This document shows, one piece after another, positions 1 through 9,061 of a DNA stretch of 64,000 nt. Every line of letters starts with the position of its first letter. Within the stretch, counting starts at the first letter, position 1. Source of the stretch: SVKR01 sp963649145. Lineage in GTDB: Bacteria > Bacillota > Clostridia > Oscillospirales > Oscillospiraceae. Below the pieces are notes generated by a model, which did not search any database, had not been told where the DNA came from, and saw only the letters and a list, made by a program, of their open reading frames with translations. Position numbers and translations under genes: made by a program. Location of the stretch: the NCBI GenBank assembly GCA_963649145.1, contig CAVJGI010000001.1, forward strand, positions 13,158-77,157, given 5' to 3'.

Positions 1-1
1 C

Positions 2-295
2 GCGAGCATGGGCGCGTTCCTGCTCAGCAGCGGCGCGAAGGGCAAGCGCATCGCGCTGCCCAACGCGGAGATCATGATCCACCAGCCGCTCGGCGGCTAT
101 CAGGGTCAGGCGACCGACATCGAGATCCACGCCCAGCAGATCCTCCGCATCAAGGGGCAGCTGACGAAAATTCTGGCGGAAAACTGCGGCAAGCCGCTGG
201 AGACCGTCAAGGCGGACTGCGAGCGCGACAATTTTATGTCCGCCGAGGAAGCCCGCGATTACGGCCTGATCGACAAGGTCATCTTCAAGCGCTGA
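2..295 (+). CDS. clpP: ATP-dependent Clp protease proteolytic subunit, 3' part
   Basis: This is the C-terminal part of ClpP, the serine peptidase that forms the double-ring chamber fed by ClpX. The window opens inside the gene: the first full codons read A-S-M, so the catalytic serine of the ASMGAFLL motif lies at 5-7. The catalytic histidine is in MIHQPLGG, and the acidic block ERDNFMSAEEA near the end is where the catalytic aspartate lies. The last 97 codons are intact. clpX follows 72 bases downstream on the same strand, the usual pairing. The start lies outside the window. Confidence 0.97.
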   Translation, partial: ASMGAFLLSSGAKGKRIALPNAEIMIHQPLGGYQGQATDIEIHAQQILRIKGQLTKILAENCGKPLETVKADCERDNFMSAEEARDYGLIDKVIFKR

Positions 296-310
296 AATTC
301 GGAAGCATAA

Positions 311-336
311 GGGGACGGGCTGTGCCGCGTCCCTTT
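311..336 (+). terminator. Weak hairpin after clpP
   Basis: GGGGACG at 311-317 can pair with CGTCCCT at 328-334, followed by only three T. It could be a weak terminator or a processing hairpin between clpP and clpX. The missing T-run keeps confidence low. Confidence 0.3.
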
Positions 337-367
337 GTGCGCGTCAAAAGGACGGAAATAAAAAAAC

Positions 368-1615
<1,248 letters not shown>

Positions 1616-1640
1616 AAAAACAAAAAAGTCATCACCCGGC

Positions 1641-1682
1641 GCGGCGGAGGGAAGAAAGGCTCTTTCCCCCGCCGCCCTTTTT
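1641..1682 (+). terminator. Terminator-like hairpin between clpX and lon
   Basis: A GC-rich stem (GCGGCGG-A-GGGAA paired with TTTCCC-C-CCGCCGC, 1641-1676) is followed by TTTTT at 1678-1682. The lon start codon is only 30 bases downstream and no promoter is visible in between, so it probably terminates partially. Confidence 0.6.
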
Positions 1683-1712
1683 CAAACGAACCCTCCCGGA
1701 AAGGAGCAAGCT

Positions 1713-4124
1713 ATGGAAGAATTGAACTCTGCGCCCATCACGCTGCCGCTGCTGCCGCTGCGCGGCGTCACGGCGTTTCCCGGCGCGATACTCAGCTTTG
1801 AGGTCGAGCGCCAGATGTCCGTCGCGGCGCTGAACGCCGCCCTTGCGGACAATCAGGATATTTTCCTCGTCACCCAGCGCGAGATCACGAACGCCCAGCC
1901 CCACGCCGCGGACCTTTACGAGATCGGCACGGTCTGCTCGGTGCGGCAGGTGCTGCGCATCCCCGGCGGCAATCTCGCAAAGGTGATGGTCGAGGGCCAT
2001 TACCGCGCAAGAGTGCTGCATATCGACGAGAGCCGCCCGGCTTATACCGCCGCCGTGGAGCGGCTGGACGATAAGCCCGCGCGCCGCGCCTCCGCCGCGC
2101 GCAGCGAGGCGCTCATCCGCCGCTGTCTTGAGCTGTTTGACGAATACCTCAACATCACCGGCGCGCCCGTGCCGGAGCGCATCGCGATGCTGCTTGCCGA
2201 GCCGGACCCCGGCCACACGGCGGACCTCGTCGCCCAGCACGCGCTTCAGCGCTATACCGAAAAGCAGCAGGTGCTCGAAGAGCTCGACCCCCTGCGCCGT
2301 CTGGAGCTCGCCTGCCGCCTCCTCTCCCGCGAGGTGGACGTGCAGACGCTCGAAAAGGAGCTCGATGAGGCGACCCGCGCCGAGCTGGAGCAGGGTCAGC
2401 GGGACTATTACCTGCGCGAGCAGATGAAGCTCATCCGGCAGGAACTCGGCGAGGGCGGGGACGACGGGTCCGAAGAGCTCGACGAATACCGCGACCGCAT
2501 CCGCGACCTCTTTCTCCCGCAGGAGACGGAGGATAAGCTCCTGCGCGAGGTCAACCGCCTCGCCAAGCAGCCCTTCGGCAGCAGCGAGAGCGCCGTCATC
2601 CGCTCTTATCTCGATACCTGCCTTGAGCTCCCGTGGCACTTCCGCACGCTCGAGACCACCGACGTGGCGCGTGCGCGGAAATGCCTTGACGAGGACCATT
2701 TCGGGCTCGAAAAGGTCAAGGAGCGTATTCTGGAATACCTCGCCGTGCGCCAGCTCGCGCCGGACGTGCGCGGCGGCGTGCTCTGCCTTGTCGGACCTCC
2801 GGGCGTCGGAAAGACGAGCGTCGCCCTCTCCATCGCGCGCGCGACGAACCGGAAGCTTGCCCGCATCTCCCTCGGCGGCGTCCACGACGAGGCGGAGATC
2901 CGCGGCCACCGCCGCACTTATGTCGGCGCAATGCCCGGCCGCATCATCTCCGGACTGATTCAGGCAAAGAGCATGAACCCCGTTATGGTGCTCGACGAGA
3001 TCGACAAGCTCGGCAGCGATTACCGGGGCGACCCCTCCGCCGCGCTGCTCGAAGCGCTCGACGGCGAGCAGAACGGCTCGTTCCGTGATAACTTCCTTGA
3101 GATACCCATCGACCTCGACGACGTATTTTTCATCACGACCGCGAACACGACGGACACGATCCCCCGCGCGCTGCTTGACCGCATGGAGGTCATCGAGCTC
3201 GGCAGCTATACCGACGAGGAAAAGCTCCAGATCGCAAAGCACCACCTGCTGCCGAAGCAGCGGAAAAAGCACGGTCTGAACGGCAGGACCCTCCGCGTCA
3301 GCGACGGGGCGCTGCGCGAGATCATCGCCGACTATACGCGCGAATCCGGCGTCCGCGTGCTCGAACGCGAGATCGCGGCGGTCTGCCGCCGCGCGGCGAA
3401 GGCGCTCGTGGAGGACGAGGGGCTGAAGTCCGTCAACGTCCGCGCCGGTGCGATGGAGCCCTATCTCGGTGCGCCGAAGTTCCGCACGCCGCGCCTCGGC
3501 GCGCGCGACGAGGTCGGGCTGGTCCACGGTCTCGCGTGGACGAGCGTCGGCGGCGAGGTGCTGGACGTTGAGGTCAGCGTCATGGACGGCAGCGGCAAGC
3601 TGGAGCTCACCGGCAACCTCGGCGACGTGATGAAGGAGTCGGCGCGCGCCGCGGTGAGCTATATCCGCACGCGCTGCGCCCTGCTCGGCATCGACCCGGA
3701 ATTTTATAAGAACAAGGATATCCACATCCACTTCCCGGAGGGCGCGGTGCCGAAGGACGGTCCCTCCGCGGGCATCACGATCTGCATCGCGGTCATCTCC
3801 GCGCTGACGGGCATCCCCGTCCGGCGCGACGTTGCGATGACGGGCGAGATCAGTCTGCGCGGGCGCATCATGCCCATCGGCGGGCTGCGCGAGAAGACCA
3901 TGGCGGCGCTCCGCGCCGGGATCCACACCGTGATCATCCCGGCGGAAAACGAGCGCGATCTGGAGGAGATCGACCAGACCGTGCGCCGTGCGCTGAATTT
4001 CGTGACGACCGAGCACGTGGACAACATCCTCGACGTCGCGCTCGCGCGCGGCGGCAGCGAGGCACCGGCGTTCCGCGTCCCGCCGGAGAGCGGCGAGCGC
4101 CCGAAGCTCGCCATCCGCCAGTGA
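1713..4124 (+). CDS. lon: Endopeptidase La (Lon protease)
   Basis: Lon is a soluble ATP-dependent serine protease that degrades misfolded and regulatory proteins. The 803-residue protein has the full order: LON substrate-binding N-domain (about 10-200), AAA+ module with GPPGVGKT (361-368) and a VMVLDEIDKLG Walker B, and a C-terminal protease domain. The catalytic dyad is Ser685 (DGPSAG) and Lys728 (GGLREKTMAA), 43 residues apart as in other Lon proteins. The open frame reaches back to 1527, but the ATG at 1713 has a strong GGAAAGGAG at 1698-1706 and starts at the conserved N-domain. The stop overlaps a possible GTG of engB. Confidence 0.97.
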   Translation: MEELNSAPITLPLLPLRGVTAFPGAILSFEVERQMSVAALNAALADNQDIFLVTQREITNAQPHAADLYEIGTVCSVRQVLRIPGGNLAKVMVEGHYRARVLHIDESRPAYTAAVERLDDKPARRASAARSEALIRRCLELFDEYLNITGAPVPERIAMLLAEPDPGHTADLVAQHALQRYTEKQQVLEELDPLRRLELACRLLSREVDVQTLEKELDEATRAELEQGQRDYYLREQMKLIRQELGEGGDDGSEELDEYRDRIRDLFLPQETEDKLLREVNRLAKQPFGSSESAVIRSYLDTCLELPWHFRTLETTDVARARKCLDEDHFGLEKVKERILEYLAVRQLAPDVRGGVLCLVGPPGVGKTSVALSIARATNRKLARISLGGVHDEAEIRGHRRTYVGAMPGRIISGLIQAKSMNPVMVLDEIDKLGSDYRGDPSAALLEALDGEQNGSFRDNFLEIPIDLDDVFFITTANTTDTIPRALLDRMEVIELGSYTDEEKLQIAKHHLLPKQRKKHGLNGRTLRVSDGALREIIADYTRESGVRVLEREIAAVCRRAAKALVEDEGLKSVNVRAGAMEPYLGAPKFRTPRLGARDEVGLVHGLAWTSVGGEVLDVEVSVMDGSGKLELTGNLGDVMKESARAAVSYIRTRCALLGIDPEFYKNKDIHIHFPEGAVPKDGPSAGITICIAVISALTGIPVRRDVAMTGEISLRGRIMPIGGLREKTMAALRAGIHTVIIPAENERDLEEIDQTVRRALNFVTTEHVDNILDVALARGGSEAPAFRVPPESGERPKLAIRQ

Positions 4125-4138
4125 GCGGGGGAGTGGCT

Positions 4139-4720
4139 ATGAATTTTCAGAACGCCGAATTTATCAAGTCCGCCGCGAGCGTGAAGGATCTCATCCGCGA
4201 CGGTCGCCCCGCCATCGCCTTTTCCGGCAAGAGCAACGTCGGCAAATCCTCCGTCATCAATAAGCTCTTGAACCGCAAAAACTTCGCCCGCGTCGGCGCC
4301 CAGCCGGGCAAGACGGTGCATATCAACTATTTTCTCATCGACAAGACCGCCTATTTCATCGATCTGCCCGGTTACGGCTACGCCAAGGTCTCCAAGAGCG
4401 AGCGCGACCGCTGGGCGGCGCTGATGGAGCAGTTTTTCGCCGAGGAGGGGCTCATCACCCTCGGCGTGATGATCGTCGACGCCCGCCATAAGCCCACCGC
4501 GGACGACGTCACCATGGCGGCATGGTTCCGCGCCACCGGCTGCCCCGTTCTGGTCGTCGCCAACAAGCTCGATAAGCTCAAAAAAAGCGAGATCGAGCCC
4601 AATATAGCGCTTATCCGGGAGACCCTCGACCTCCCGCCGGAAACCGTCCTGCTCCCGTTCTCCGCCGAAAAGGGAACAGGCCGCGAGCAGCTGATCGGCG
4701 AGATTTTGAAGTATTGCTAA
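4139..4720 (+). CDS. engB: Ribosome biogenesis GTP-binding protein EngB (YsxC/YihA)
   Basis: EngB is a small TrmE-Era-Septin-EngA-type GTPase needed for assembly of the large ribosomal subunit. In 193 residues it shows G1 GKSNVGKS (30-37), a G2 threonine in KTV, G3 DLPGYG (75-80) and G4 NKLD (142-145). The ATG at 4139 follows GGGGGAG at 4127-4133. A GTG at 4121 overlapping the lon stop would add six residues but has no better ribosome site. The clpX-lon-engB order is conserved in Firmicutes. A strong terminator follows directly. Confidence 0.96.
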   Translation: MNFQNAEFIKSAASVKDLIRDGRPAIAFSGKSNVGKSSVINKLLNRKNFARVGAQPGKTVHINYFLIDKTAYFIDLPGYGYAKVSKSERDRWAALMEQFFAEEGLITLGVMIVDARHKPTADDVTMAAWFRATGCPVLVVANKLDKLKKSEIEPNIALIRETLDLPPETVLLPFSAEKGTGREQLIGEILKYC

Positions 4721-5330
4721 AAAAGAGAAGGACCGGCAGACGCCGGTCCTTCGTTTTTAAATAATGCTTCGGTACATACAGTGGCAGCATGTTGAATGTC
4801 TTTTTAAGAGATGACAGAATATCCTCAAAGAATTTCTGGTCCCGTATCTCATAGAGCTCGCCGAGGATCACGGCGACAAAGTGAAATGTCCTGTCACAGC
4901 TATCGTAATAGAACGTTATACCGGACGACTCGATAAACTCCTCGGAAACCCAATCTTTCCCGGTAACGTCGCAGAGAGCGACATCCACATAGTGCCCTTC
5001 GTCGAGCGCTTTTTGGCTCTCGGCAAAGAAAAGGTGCCATGCCGTCCCATCCAGCAGCGAGGCGGGGGCCTCCTGCTTTTCGCCCCATAGAGGGACCGAC
5101 GGATCGCCGAAGCCGGGAAAGACTCCCAAGTTCGGGACTGTCACGTACCCCGTAACCGGACCGGACGAAACGTTTGTGACATATCCGAGCTCCCTCAGCC
5201 GCGCCGCCAGCTCAAGCTGCTCAAGCCGCACCCTTTCCTTCTCAGCCCGCGAAATCAGAATCCCGACCACAACTCCAACCAGCACAACCGCAGCCACAGC
5301 AAGAAAGATGAGCAGTTTTTTGCGCTTCAT
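4611..5330 (-). CDS. Hypothetical membrane-anchored protein (island gene 3)
   Basis: No family recognised. The frame gives 239 residues. A basic start (MKRKK) leads into one hydrophobic segment (about 5-27), then a short charged coiled stretch and an external domain with no motif I know. Codon usage is AT-richer than in the neighbours. The end is odd: the frame runs through the shared terminator hairpin and about 110 bases into the 3' end of engB on the other strand. A TAA in the next frame sits at 4759-4757, just before the hairpin, so the true protein may end near residue 190 and the frame may be shifted by one base. It lies 30 bases downstream of the preceding island gene, probably in one transcript. 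Confidence 0.6.
   Translation of the reverse strand: MKRKKLLIFLAVAAVVLVGVVVGILISRAEKERVRLEQLELAARLRELGYVTNVSSGPVTGYVTVPNLGVFPGFGDPSVPLWGEKQEAPASLLDGTAWHLFFAESQKALDEGHYVDVALCDVTGKDWVSEEFIESSGITFYYDSCDRTFHFVAVILGELYEIRDQKFFEDILSSLKKTFNMLPLYVPKHYLKTKDRRLPVLLFFSNTSKSRRSAARGLFPFRRRTGAGRFPAGGRGSPG
4728..4758. terminator. Terminator after engB, probably bidirectional
   Basis: AAGGACCGGC (4728-4737) pairs perfectly with GCCGGTCCTT (4742-4751), followed by TTTTT on the plus strand. On the minus strand the same hairpin is followed by CTCTTTTTT, so it can also end the convergent island transcript. Confidence 0.85.
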
Positions 5331-5360
5331 AGGGGCACCTCCTCAAGCAAGAAAACGCGA

Positions 5361-5621
5361 TTACTCACGGAGCGTATATGTAAGGGCGGCTGAGTAAAAC
5401 CCTTCCTGAATCGTGACGTCAACGGCAACTCCGTTGTTTTCCCCTGTTCCGGTTATTCTGTATGTCCACTTGAAATCAAAGACTTTCGTGCCGAGAACGG
5501 TGTGGTTTGTGTCAGTATTGATTTTAAAATTAGCAGAGACATAATTCTGGAGATTTCCATTGGCATCGGCAGGGAGCTGTAAGGGACAGCCTTGACCAAG
5601 AAATTGAAATGCAGCCATCAT
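5361..5621 (-). CDS. Hypothetical protein, probably the frameshifted C-terminus of the upstream secreted protein
   Basis: No family recognised. The frame gives 86 residues from an ATG at 5621 that overlaps the stop of the upstream gene (TGATG); a GTG at 5624 also exists. The frame stays open upstream of that start for about 17 more codons, reading FPYNPTVDGKQ before MM. This joins smoothly to the upstream protein if one T is added to the run at 5654-5658. I therefore read it as the last part of one secreted protein of about 430 residues, broken by a one-base loss. A short independent gene is the alternative. Confidence 0.5.
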   Translation of the reverse strand: MMAAFQFLGQGCPLQLPADANGNLQNYVSANFKINTDTNHTVLGTKVFDFKWTYRITGTGENNGVAVDVTIQEGFYSAALTYTLRE

Positions 5622-6592
5622 CACTTGCTTTCCATCAACAGTAGGATTATAGGGAAAAAGGAATTTGTATCGTTATCTAATTCTCCCTCGTCATAGGAGG
5701 GGTCAAAGTTGATTGAAACCGGGGGATTTGGTATAGCAAGAGAAACGCCAAACAAAAGGGGAAAGGTCGCTTTTGCGACATTCCCTTTGTATCTGACAAG
5801 TGCATAACTAAAATACTCACTTGCTCTTGTGACAGCCTTTAGATTGACATTGTTAACGAGCATACTGTTTCCATCATAAGTCGTTGAGCTGCTGCTTCCA
5901 TATGGCGTGTATTGAGTTGTTTTTGACCCTATTCCCATCGTGACCTTAAACTCGCCGCCGGTGCTTGTGTTTATTTCGGGAGGCCACTCCTCCGGGAAAA
6001 GCAGGACGAGGATTTCTTTGAAGACATCGCCATATATCGTGGTAGTTTGCGTGTAAGTTTTTCGGCCAATTCTCGTTGACGCTTGAGGAGACGACTCGGA
6101 AGGCGGCTCATCGTCGACGGTTACAGAAGGCGACAAAAACTCCAAATACCAGTTCACGTTAAAGGGCTTCAGCGAGGACAACTCGTTGCATGTCAAGTTA
6201 ACATAGTACATGTTTTCAAGCTGTAAATCAGCCATGATAATGCGCACAAATTCGCTGGTCGGGATGACGGATAGAATTCGATAATTTTCGTTCCGGTCTT
6301 CTGCGCTGACAAAGGCACCGTCGCAAAGGTCAATATTGATATCAAAAGCATTGGAAGATGGTACTTGACCAGAGACATGGAGAGATAGGGCATCCCACTC
6401 CACCGTTACGCTGATTTGAGAAGAAAGAATATTATCCGATAGAAGTGAACTTTCGTCTTTGTAGAAGTCTTGGAAAGTAGTGAGTGTAGCAGACTGAGAG
6501 ATATCAATCGAATGATTGGCAGAAGCTGTCATGGAAGAGAAACTGAGCGCAATGCAAAAGCTGAACAGTAACGAGAGAAACTTCTTGAACAT
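5621..6592 (-). CDS. Hypothetical secreted protein (island gene 1)
   Basis: No family recognised. The ATG at 6592 has a perfect AGGAGG at 6604-6599, six bases upstream, so it is preferred over in-frame codons further up. The product is 323 residues. It begins with a clear signal peptide (MFKKFLSLLFSF, cleavage likely after ASA near residue 24). The rest is polar, rich in Ser, Thr and Asn, with short beta-like stretches, as expected for an exported protein. It is the first gene of the minus-strand island, behind the promoter at 6741-6712. Its end appears frameshifted into the next frame. Base composition is clearly AT-richer than the flanks. Confidence 0.65.
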   Translation of the reverse strand: MFKKFLSLLFSFCIALSFSSMTASANHSIDISQSATLTTFQDFYKDESSLLSDNILSSQISVTVEWDALSLHVSGQVPSSNAFDINIDLCDGAFVSAEDRNENYRILSVIPTSEFVRIIMADLQLENMYYVNLTCNELSSLKPFNVNWYLEFLSPSVTVDDEPPSESSPQASTRIGRKTYTQTTTIYGDVFKEILVLLFPEEWPPEINTSTGGEFKVTMGIGSKTTQYTPYGSSSSTTYDGNSMLVNNVNLKAVTRASEYFSYALVRYKGNVAKATFPLLFGVSLAIPNPPVSINFDPSYDEGELDNDTNSFFPIILLLMESK

Positions 6593-6598
6593 AGAAAA

Positions 6599-6604
6599 CC
6601 TCCT
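6599..6604 (-). promoter_or_regulatory. Ribosome binding site deciding the start of the secreted island protein
   Basis: AGGAGG on the minus strand, six bases before the ATG at 6592. It fixes the start at the signal peptide and not at the upstream in-frame codons. Confidence 0.85.
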
Positions 6605-6711
6605 ATTCTGACACATGTGCTTCTTACTGCTTCTTAAATTCGTTTTTAAATCGACCGCATAGGCATCGTCTCCTTTTTTAACTAGTTTCTATTGAGATTC
6701 CTGACGATCTA

Positions 6712-6741
6712 ATCATATCAACAAAGTTTCACACTTGTCAA
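6712..6741 (-). promoter_or_regulatory. Sigma-A-type promoter of the island genes
   Basis: TTGACA (6741-6736), an 18-base spacer and TATGAT (6717-6712) on the minus strand. The predicted leader of about 110 bases contains AAAAGGAGACG followed by a six-codon frame (MPMRSI, then stop), possibly a leader peptide or remnant. Confidence 0.75.
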
Positions 6742-6795
6742 TTCGCAGAATAGGCAACAAATCGTCACTGAAAATGTGCAGAGAGCGCAGAGGAT

Positions 6796-6835
6796 GCAGC
6801 GCTTAGGACTTTCTCCCTAAGCGCTGCTTGCTTTT
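6796..6835 (+). terminator. Orphan rho-independent terminator on the plus strand
   Basis: GCAGCGCTTAGG (6796-6807) pairs perfectly with CCTAAGCGCTGC (6816-6827), followed by TTGCTTTTT. No plus-strand gene precedes it within 2 kb, because the island genes run the other way. Its T-run overlaps the -35 box of the next promoter. Confidence 0.75.
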
Positions 6836-6856
6836 TGCGGGCGGGTTTGGTATAAT
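6828..6856 (+). promoter_or_regulatory. Promoter of the site-2 protease/scpAB operon
   Basis: TTGCTT (6828-6833), a 17-base spacer and TATAAT (6851-6856), with an extended -10 TG one base upstream. The start point would be near 6863, which makes the TTG at 6869 too close to be the start codon. Confidence 0.8.
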
Positions 6857-6880
6857 AAAATATCAAACTTGGGGGAGTAT

Positions 6881-7582
6881 GTGCTTTTGAGCGGGATTCG
6901 GGAATTCTGGAGCGGGCTGGACTGGTCCGTTCTGACGGACATGCTGATATCGGTGATCCCGGCGCTGCTCTGCATTACGCTGCATGAGACGGCGCATGGT
7001 CTCGTGGCTTACCGGCTTGGGGACGACACGGCGAAGCGCGCGGGGCGGCTTTCCCTGAACCCGCTGCGGCATATTGACTGGTTCGGGCTGCTGATGATGG
7101 TCGTGTTCCGTTTCGGCTGGGCGAAGCCCGTACCGGTGGATATGCGGAAATTCAAAAAGCCCAAGACCGGCATGGCGATCGTCGCCGCGGCGGGACCGCT
7201 CAGCAATCTGCTCCTCGCGGTCGTGCTGCTCTTCATTTACGGGCTCATCTATTTTCCCCTGACCATCGCGGGGACCGGGCTCGCGGACTTTGTTCTGCAA
7301 ACGGTCTCCACAACGGCGTATCTCTCCGTCGCGCTCGCGGTGTTCAACGTGATCCCCATCTCCCCGCTGGACGGCAGCAAGGTGCTGTTCTCCTTCCTGC
7401 GCGACGATCAGTACGCCAAGCTGATGCGCTATGAGCGCTACGGGATGATCGCGCTGCTCGTTTTAGTCTGGACCGGCGTGCTCTCCAAGCCGCTGAACGC
7501 GGCGACGACGTGGGTCTTTGATCTGCTGTTCCACTTTGCCCAGTGGGGCGGCGACCTTGCGCTGAAACTATTTTACCGATAA
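6881..7582 (+). CDS. Site-2 protease family (M50) membrane metalloprotease
   Basis: This is an intramembrane zinc protease of the M50 type, usually short and without a PDZ domain in this genomic position. The zinc motif HETAH is at 35-39 inside a membrane segment. The second metal motif, SPLDGSK, puts the aspartate at residue 164 in a later segment. About five or six hydrophobic segments are visible. GTG at 6881 or TTG at 6887 fit the GGGGGAG at 6871-6877, the latter with better spacing; the exact start is uncertain. It heads an operon with scpA and scpB, its usual partners in Clostridia. Substrate unknown. Confidence 0.9.
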   Translation: MLLSGIREFWSGLDWSVLTDMLISVIPALLCITLHETAHGLVAYRLGDDTAKRAGRLSLNPLRHIDWFGLLMMVVFRFGWAKPVPVDMRKFKKPKTGMAIVAAAGPLSNLLLAVVLLFIYGLIYFPLTIAGTGLADFVLQTVSTTAYLSVALAVFNVIPISPLDGSKVLFSFLRDDQYAKLMRYERYGMIALLVLVWTGVLSKPLNAATTWVFDLLFHFAQWGGDLALKLFYR

Positions 7583-7594
7583 GGCGTTTGCTGC

Positions 7595-8407
7595 ATGGAA
7601 CCTACCTATCATCTTGAGGGCGTCATCCGCTCAAAGGAGGAGATGGCGGACTTTGAAGGTCCGCTGAATCTCATTCTGATGCTCCTCGGCAAAAACAAAA
7701 TAGAGATCCGCGACATCCCGATCTCCGAGATCTCGGAGCAGTATCTCGCGTATCTGGACGAGATGAAGTCCATGGACCTTGAGGTCGCGAGCGAGTTTGT
7801 CCAGATGGCGGCGCACCTGCTTTATATCAAGAGCAAGATGCTCCTGACGAGCGAGGAGGAGCCGCCGGACGAGCTGGAGCTGCTTATCGCCTCGCTGGAG
7901 CAGCTGCGCGCGCGGGATATTTACGCCGCCGTGAAGGACGCAGCCCCGGCGCTGCTGCGCGCCTCGGAATACGGTGCGGGCTACTTCACGAAGGAGCCGG
8001 AGCCGCTTCAGGGCGTCAAGGAATACCGCTACTCCCACGAGAGCTGGGAGCTGCTGCTCGCGCTGAAAAACGCGCTGCTGCGCGCGCGGACGAGTGCGGA
8101 CGCAGAGGCGGCGGAGGAGGAGACGCGCCGCCGGCGCATCGTGCCGAAGCGCATCGTCTATCCCGTGCGCGAAAAAAGCCGCGAGATTCTAACGCTGCTC
8201 AGCGCACGTGGACTGCTGCCGCTCGCGGAGTTTTACCGCCTGAGCCGCAGCCGGAGCGAGGTCGTGGCGACCTTCGTCTCCATTCTGGAGCTTTGCAGCC
8301 ACGGACACGCGCGCTTGGAGCGCGCCGCGGACGGCGCGCTGGATGTCCGCTTCACCGGCGGGGACACGGAAAAGATCCTCGAAAGTATGGACGAGAGATT
8401 GGAATGA
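7595..8407 (+). CDS. scpA: Segregation and condensation protein A
   Basis: ScpA is the kleisin that bridges the SMC heads and binds ScpB in the chromosome-organising condensin complex. The 270-residue protein has the conserved N-terminal helical region (FEGPLNLILMLL, about 20-31) and the acidic and charged middle. A C-terminal winged-helix region starts near LLSARGLLPL. It begins 12 bases after the protease gene and ends six bases before scpB, so the three are co-transcribed. Confidence 0.95.
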   Translation: MEPTYHLEGVIRSKEEMADFEGPLNLILMLLGKNKIEIRDIPISEISEQYLAYLDEMKSMDLEVASEFVQMAAHLLYIKSKMLLTSEEEPPDELELLIASLEQLRARDIYAAVKDAAPALLRASEYGAGYFTKEPEPLQGVKEYRYSHESWELLLALKNALLRARTSADAEAAEEETRRRRIVPKRIVYPVREKSREILTLLSARGLLPLAEFYRLSRSRSEVVATFVSILELCSHGHARLERAADGALDVRFTGGDTEKILESMDERLE

Positions 8408-8413
8408 GATACT

Positions 8414-9019
8414 ATGGATAAACACGAGATCGCCGCCGCGCTGGAGGCCATATTGTTCGCCGCCGGCGAGCCGGTGCCCGCCGAGCGCATCGCAAAGGTG
8501 CTTGGCGTTTCGGAGGACGAGGTCTTTGCCGCCGCGGAGATGCTGACCGCGCGGTACGGCGCCGAGCGGAGCGGCATCCGCCTGCTGCGGCTCGACCGCA
8601 AGCTCCAGCTCTGCTCCGCGCCGGAATATGCCCAGCTCATCACCCACGCATTGGAGACGCGCAAGCCCCCGCGGTTGACGCCCGCGGCACTGGAGGTGCT
8701 CGCGATCGTGGCGTATTTCCAGCCCGTGACGCGCGCTTATATTGATCAGGTCCGCGGCGTGGACAGCGCTTACACCGTCGGCGTCCTGACCGAGCGCGGG
8801 CTCATCGAGCCCGCCGGAAAGCTGGATGTTCCCGGCCGTCCGACGCTTTACCGCACGGGCGACGTGTTCCTGCGCACGATGAACATCCGCAGCATCGACG
8901 AGCTGCCCGCCCTGCCGGATCTCGGCACGGACGAGGGCGTCATCGCGCTGCAAAACAAGATCGACGCGCTCCGCGCCGGCGAGCTGGACGGTCAGCTCAG
9001 CTTCGACACGGAGGACTGA
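8414..9019 (+). CDS. scpB: Segregation and condensation protein B
   Basis: ScpB is a dimer of tandem winged-helix domains that binds the ScpA kleisin. The 201 residues match family length. They start with the typical EIAAALEAILFAAGEPV and include the conserved LTPAALEVLAIVAYFQPVTR, a second wing with IDQVRGVDS, and GRPTLYRTG. It sits directly after scpA. Confidence 0.95.
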   Translation: MDKHEIAAALEAILFAAGEPVPAERIAKVLGVSEDEVFAAAEMLTARYGAERSGIRLLRLDRKLQLCSAPEYAQLITHALETRKPPRLTPAALEVLAIVAYFQPVTRAYIDQVRGVDSAYTVGVLTERGLIEPAGKLDVPGRPTLYRTGDVFLRTMNIRSIDELPALPDLGTDEGVIALQNKIDALRAGELDGQLSFDTED

Positions 9020-9061
9020 GTGCGGCTTTTAGAATTTTCGGAAAGGAGGCTTGGCGGAGAT

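Noticed and set aside
4760..6790. The AT-rich island as a prophage or integrative element
   Set aside because: No integrase, terminal repeats, tRNA target or phage genes are seen.
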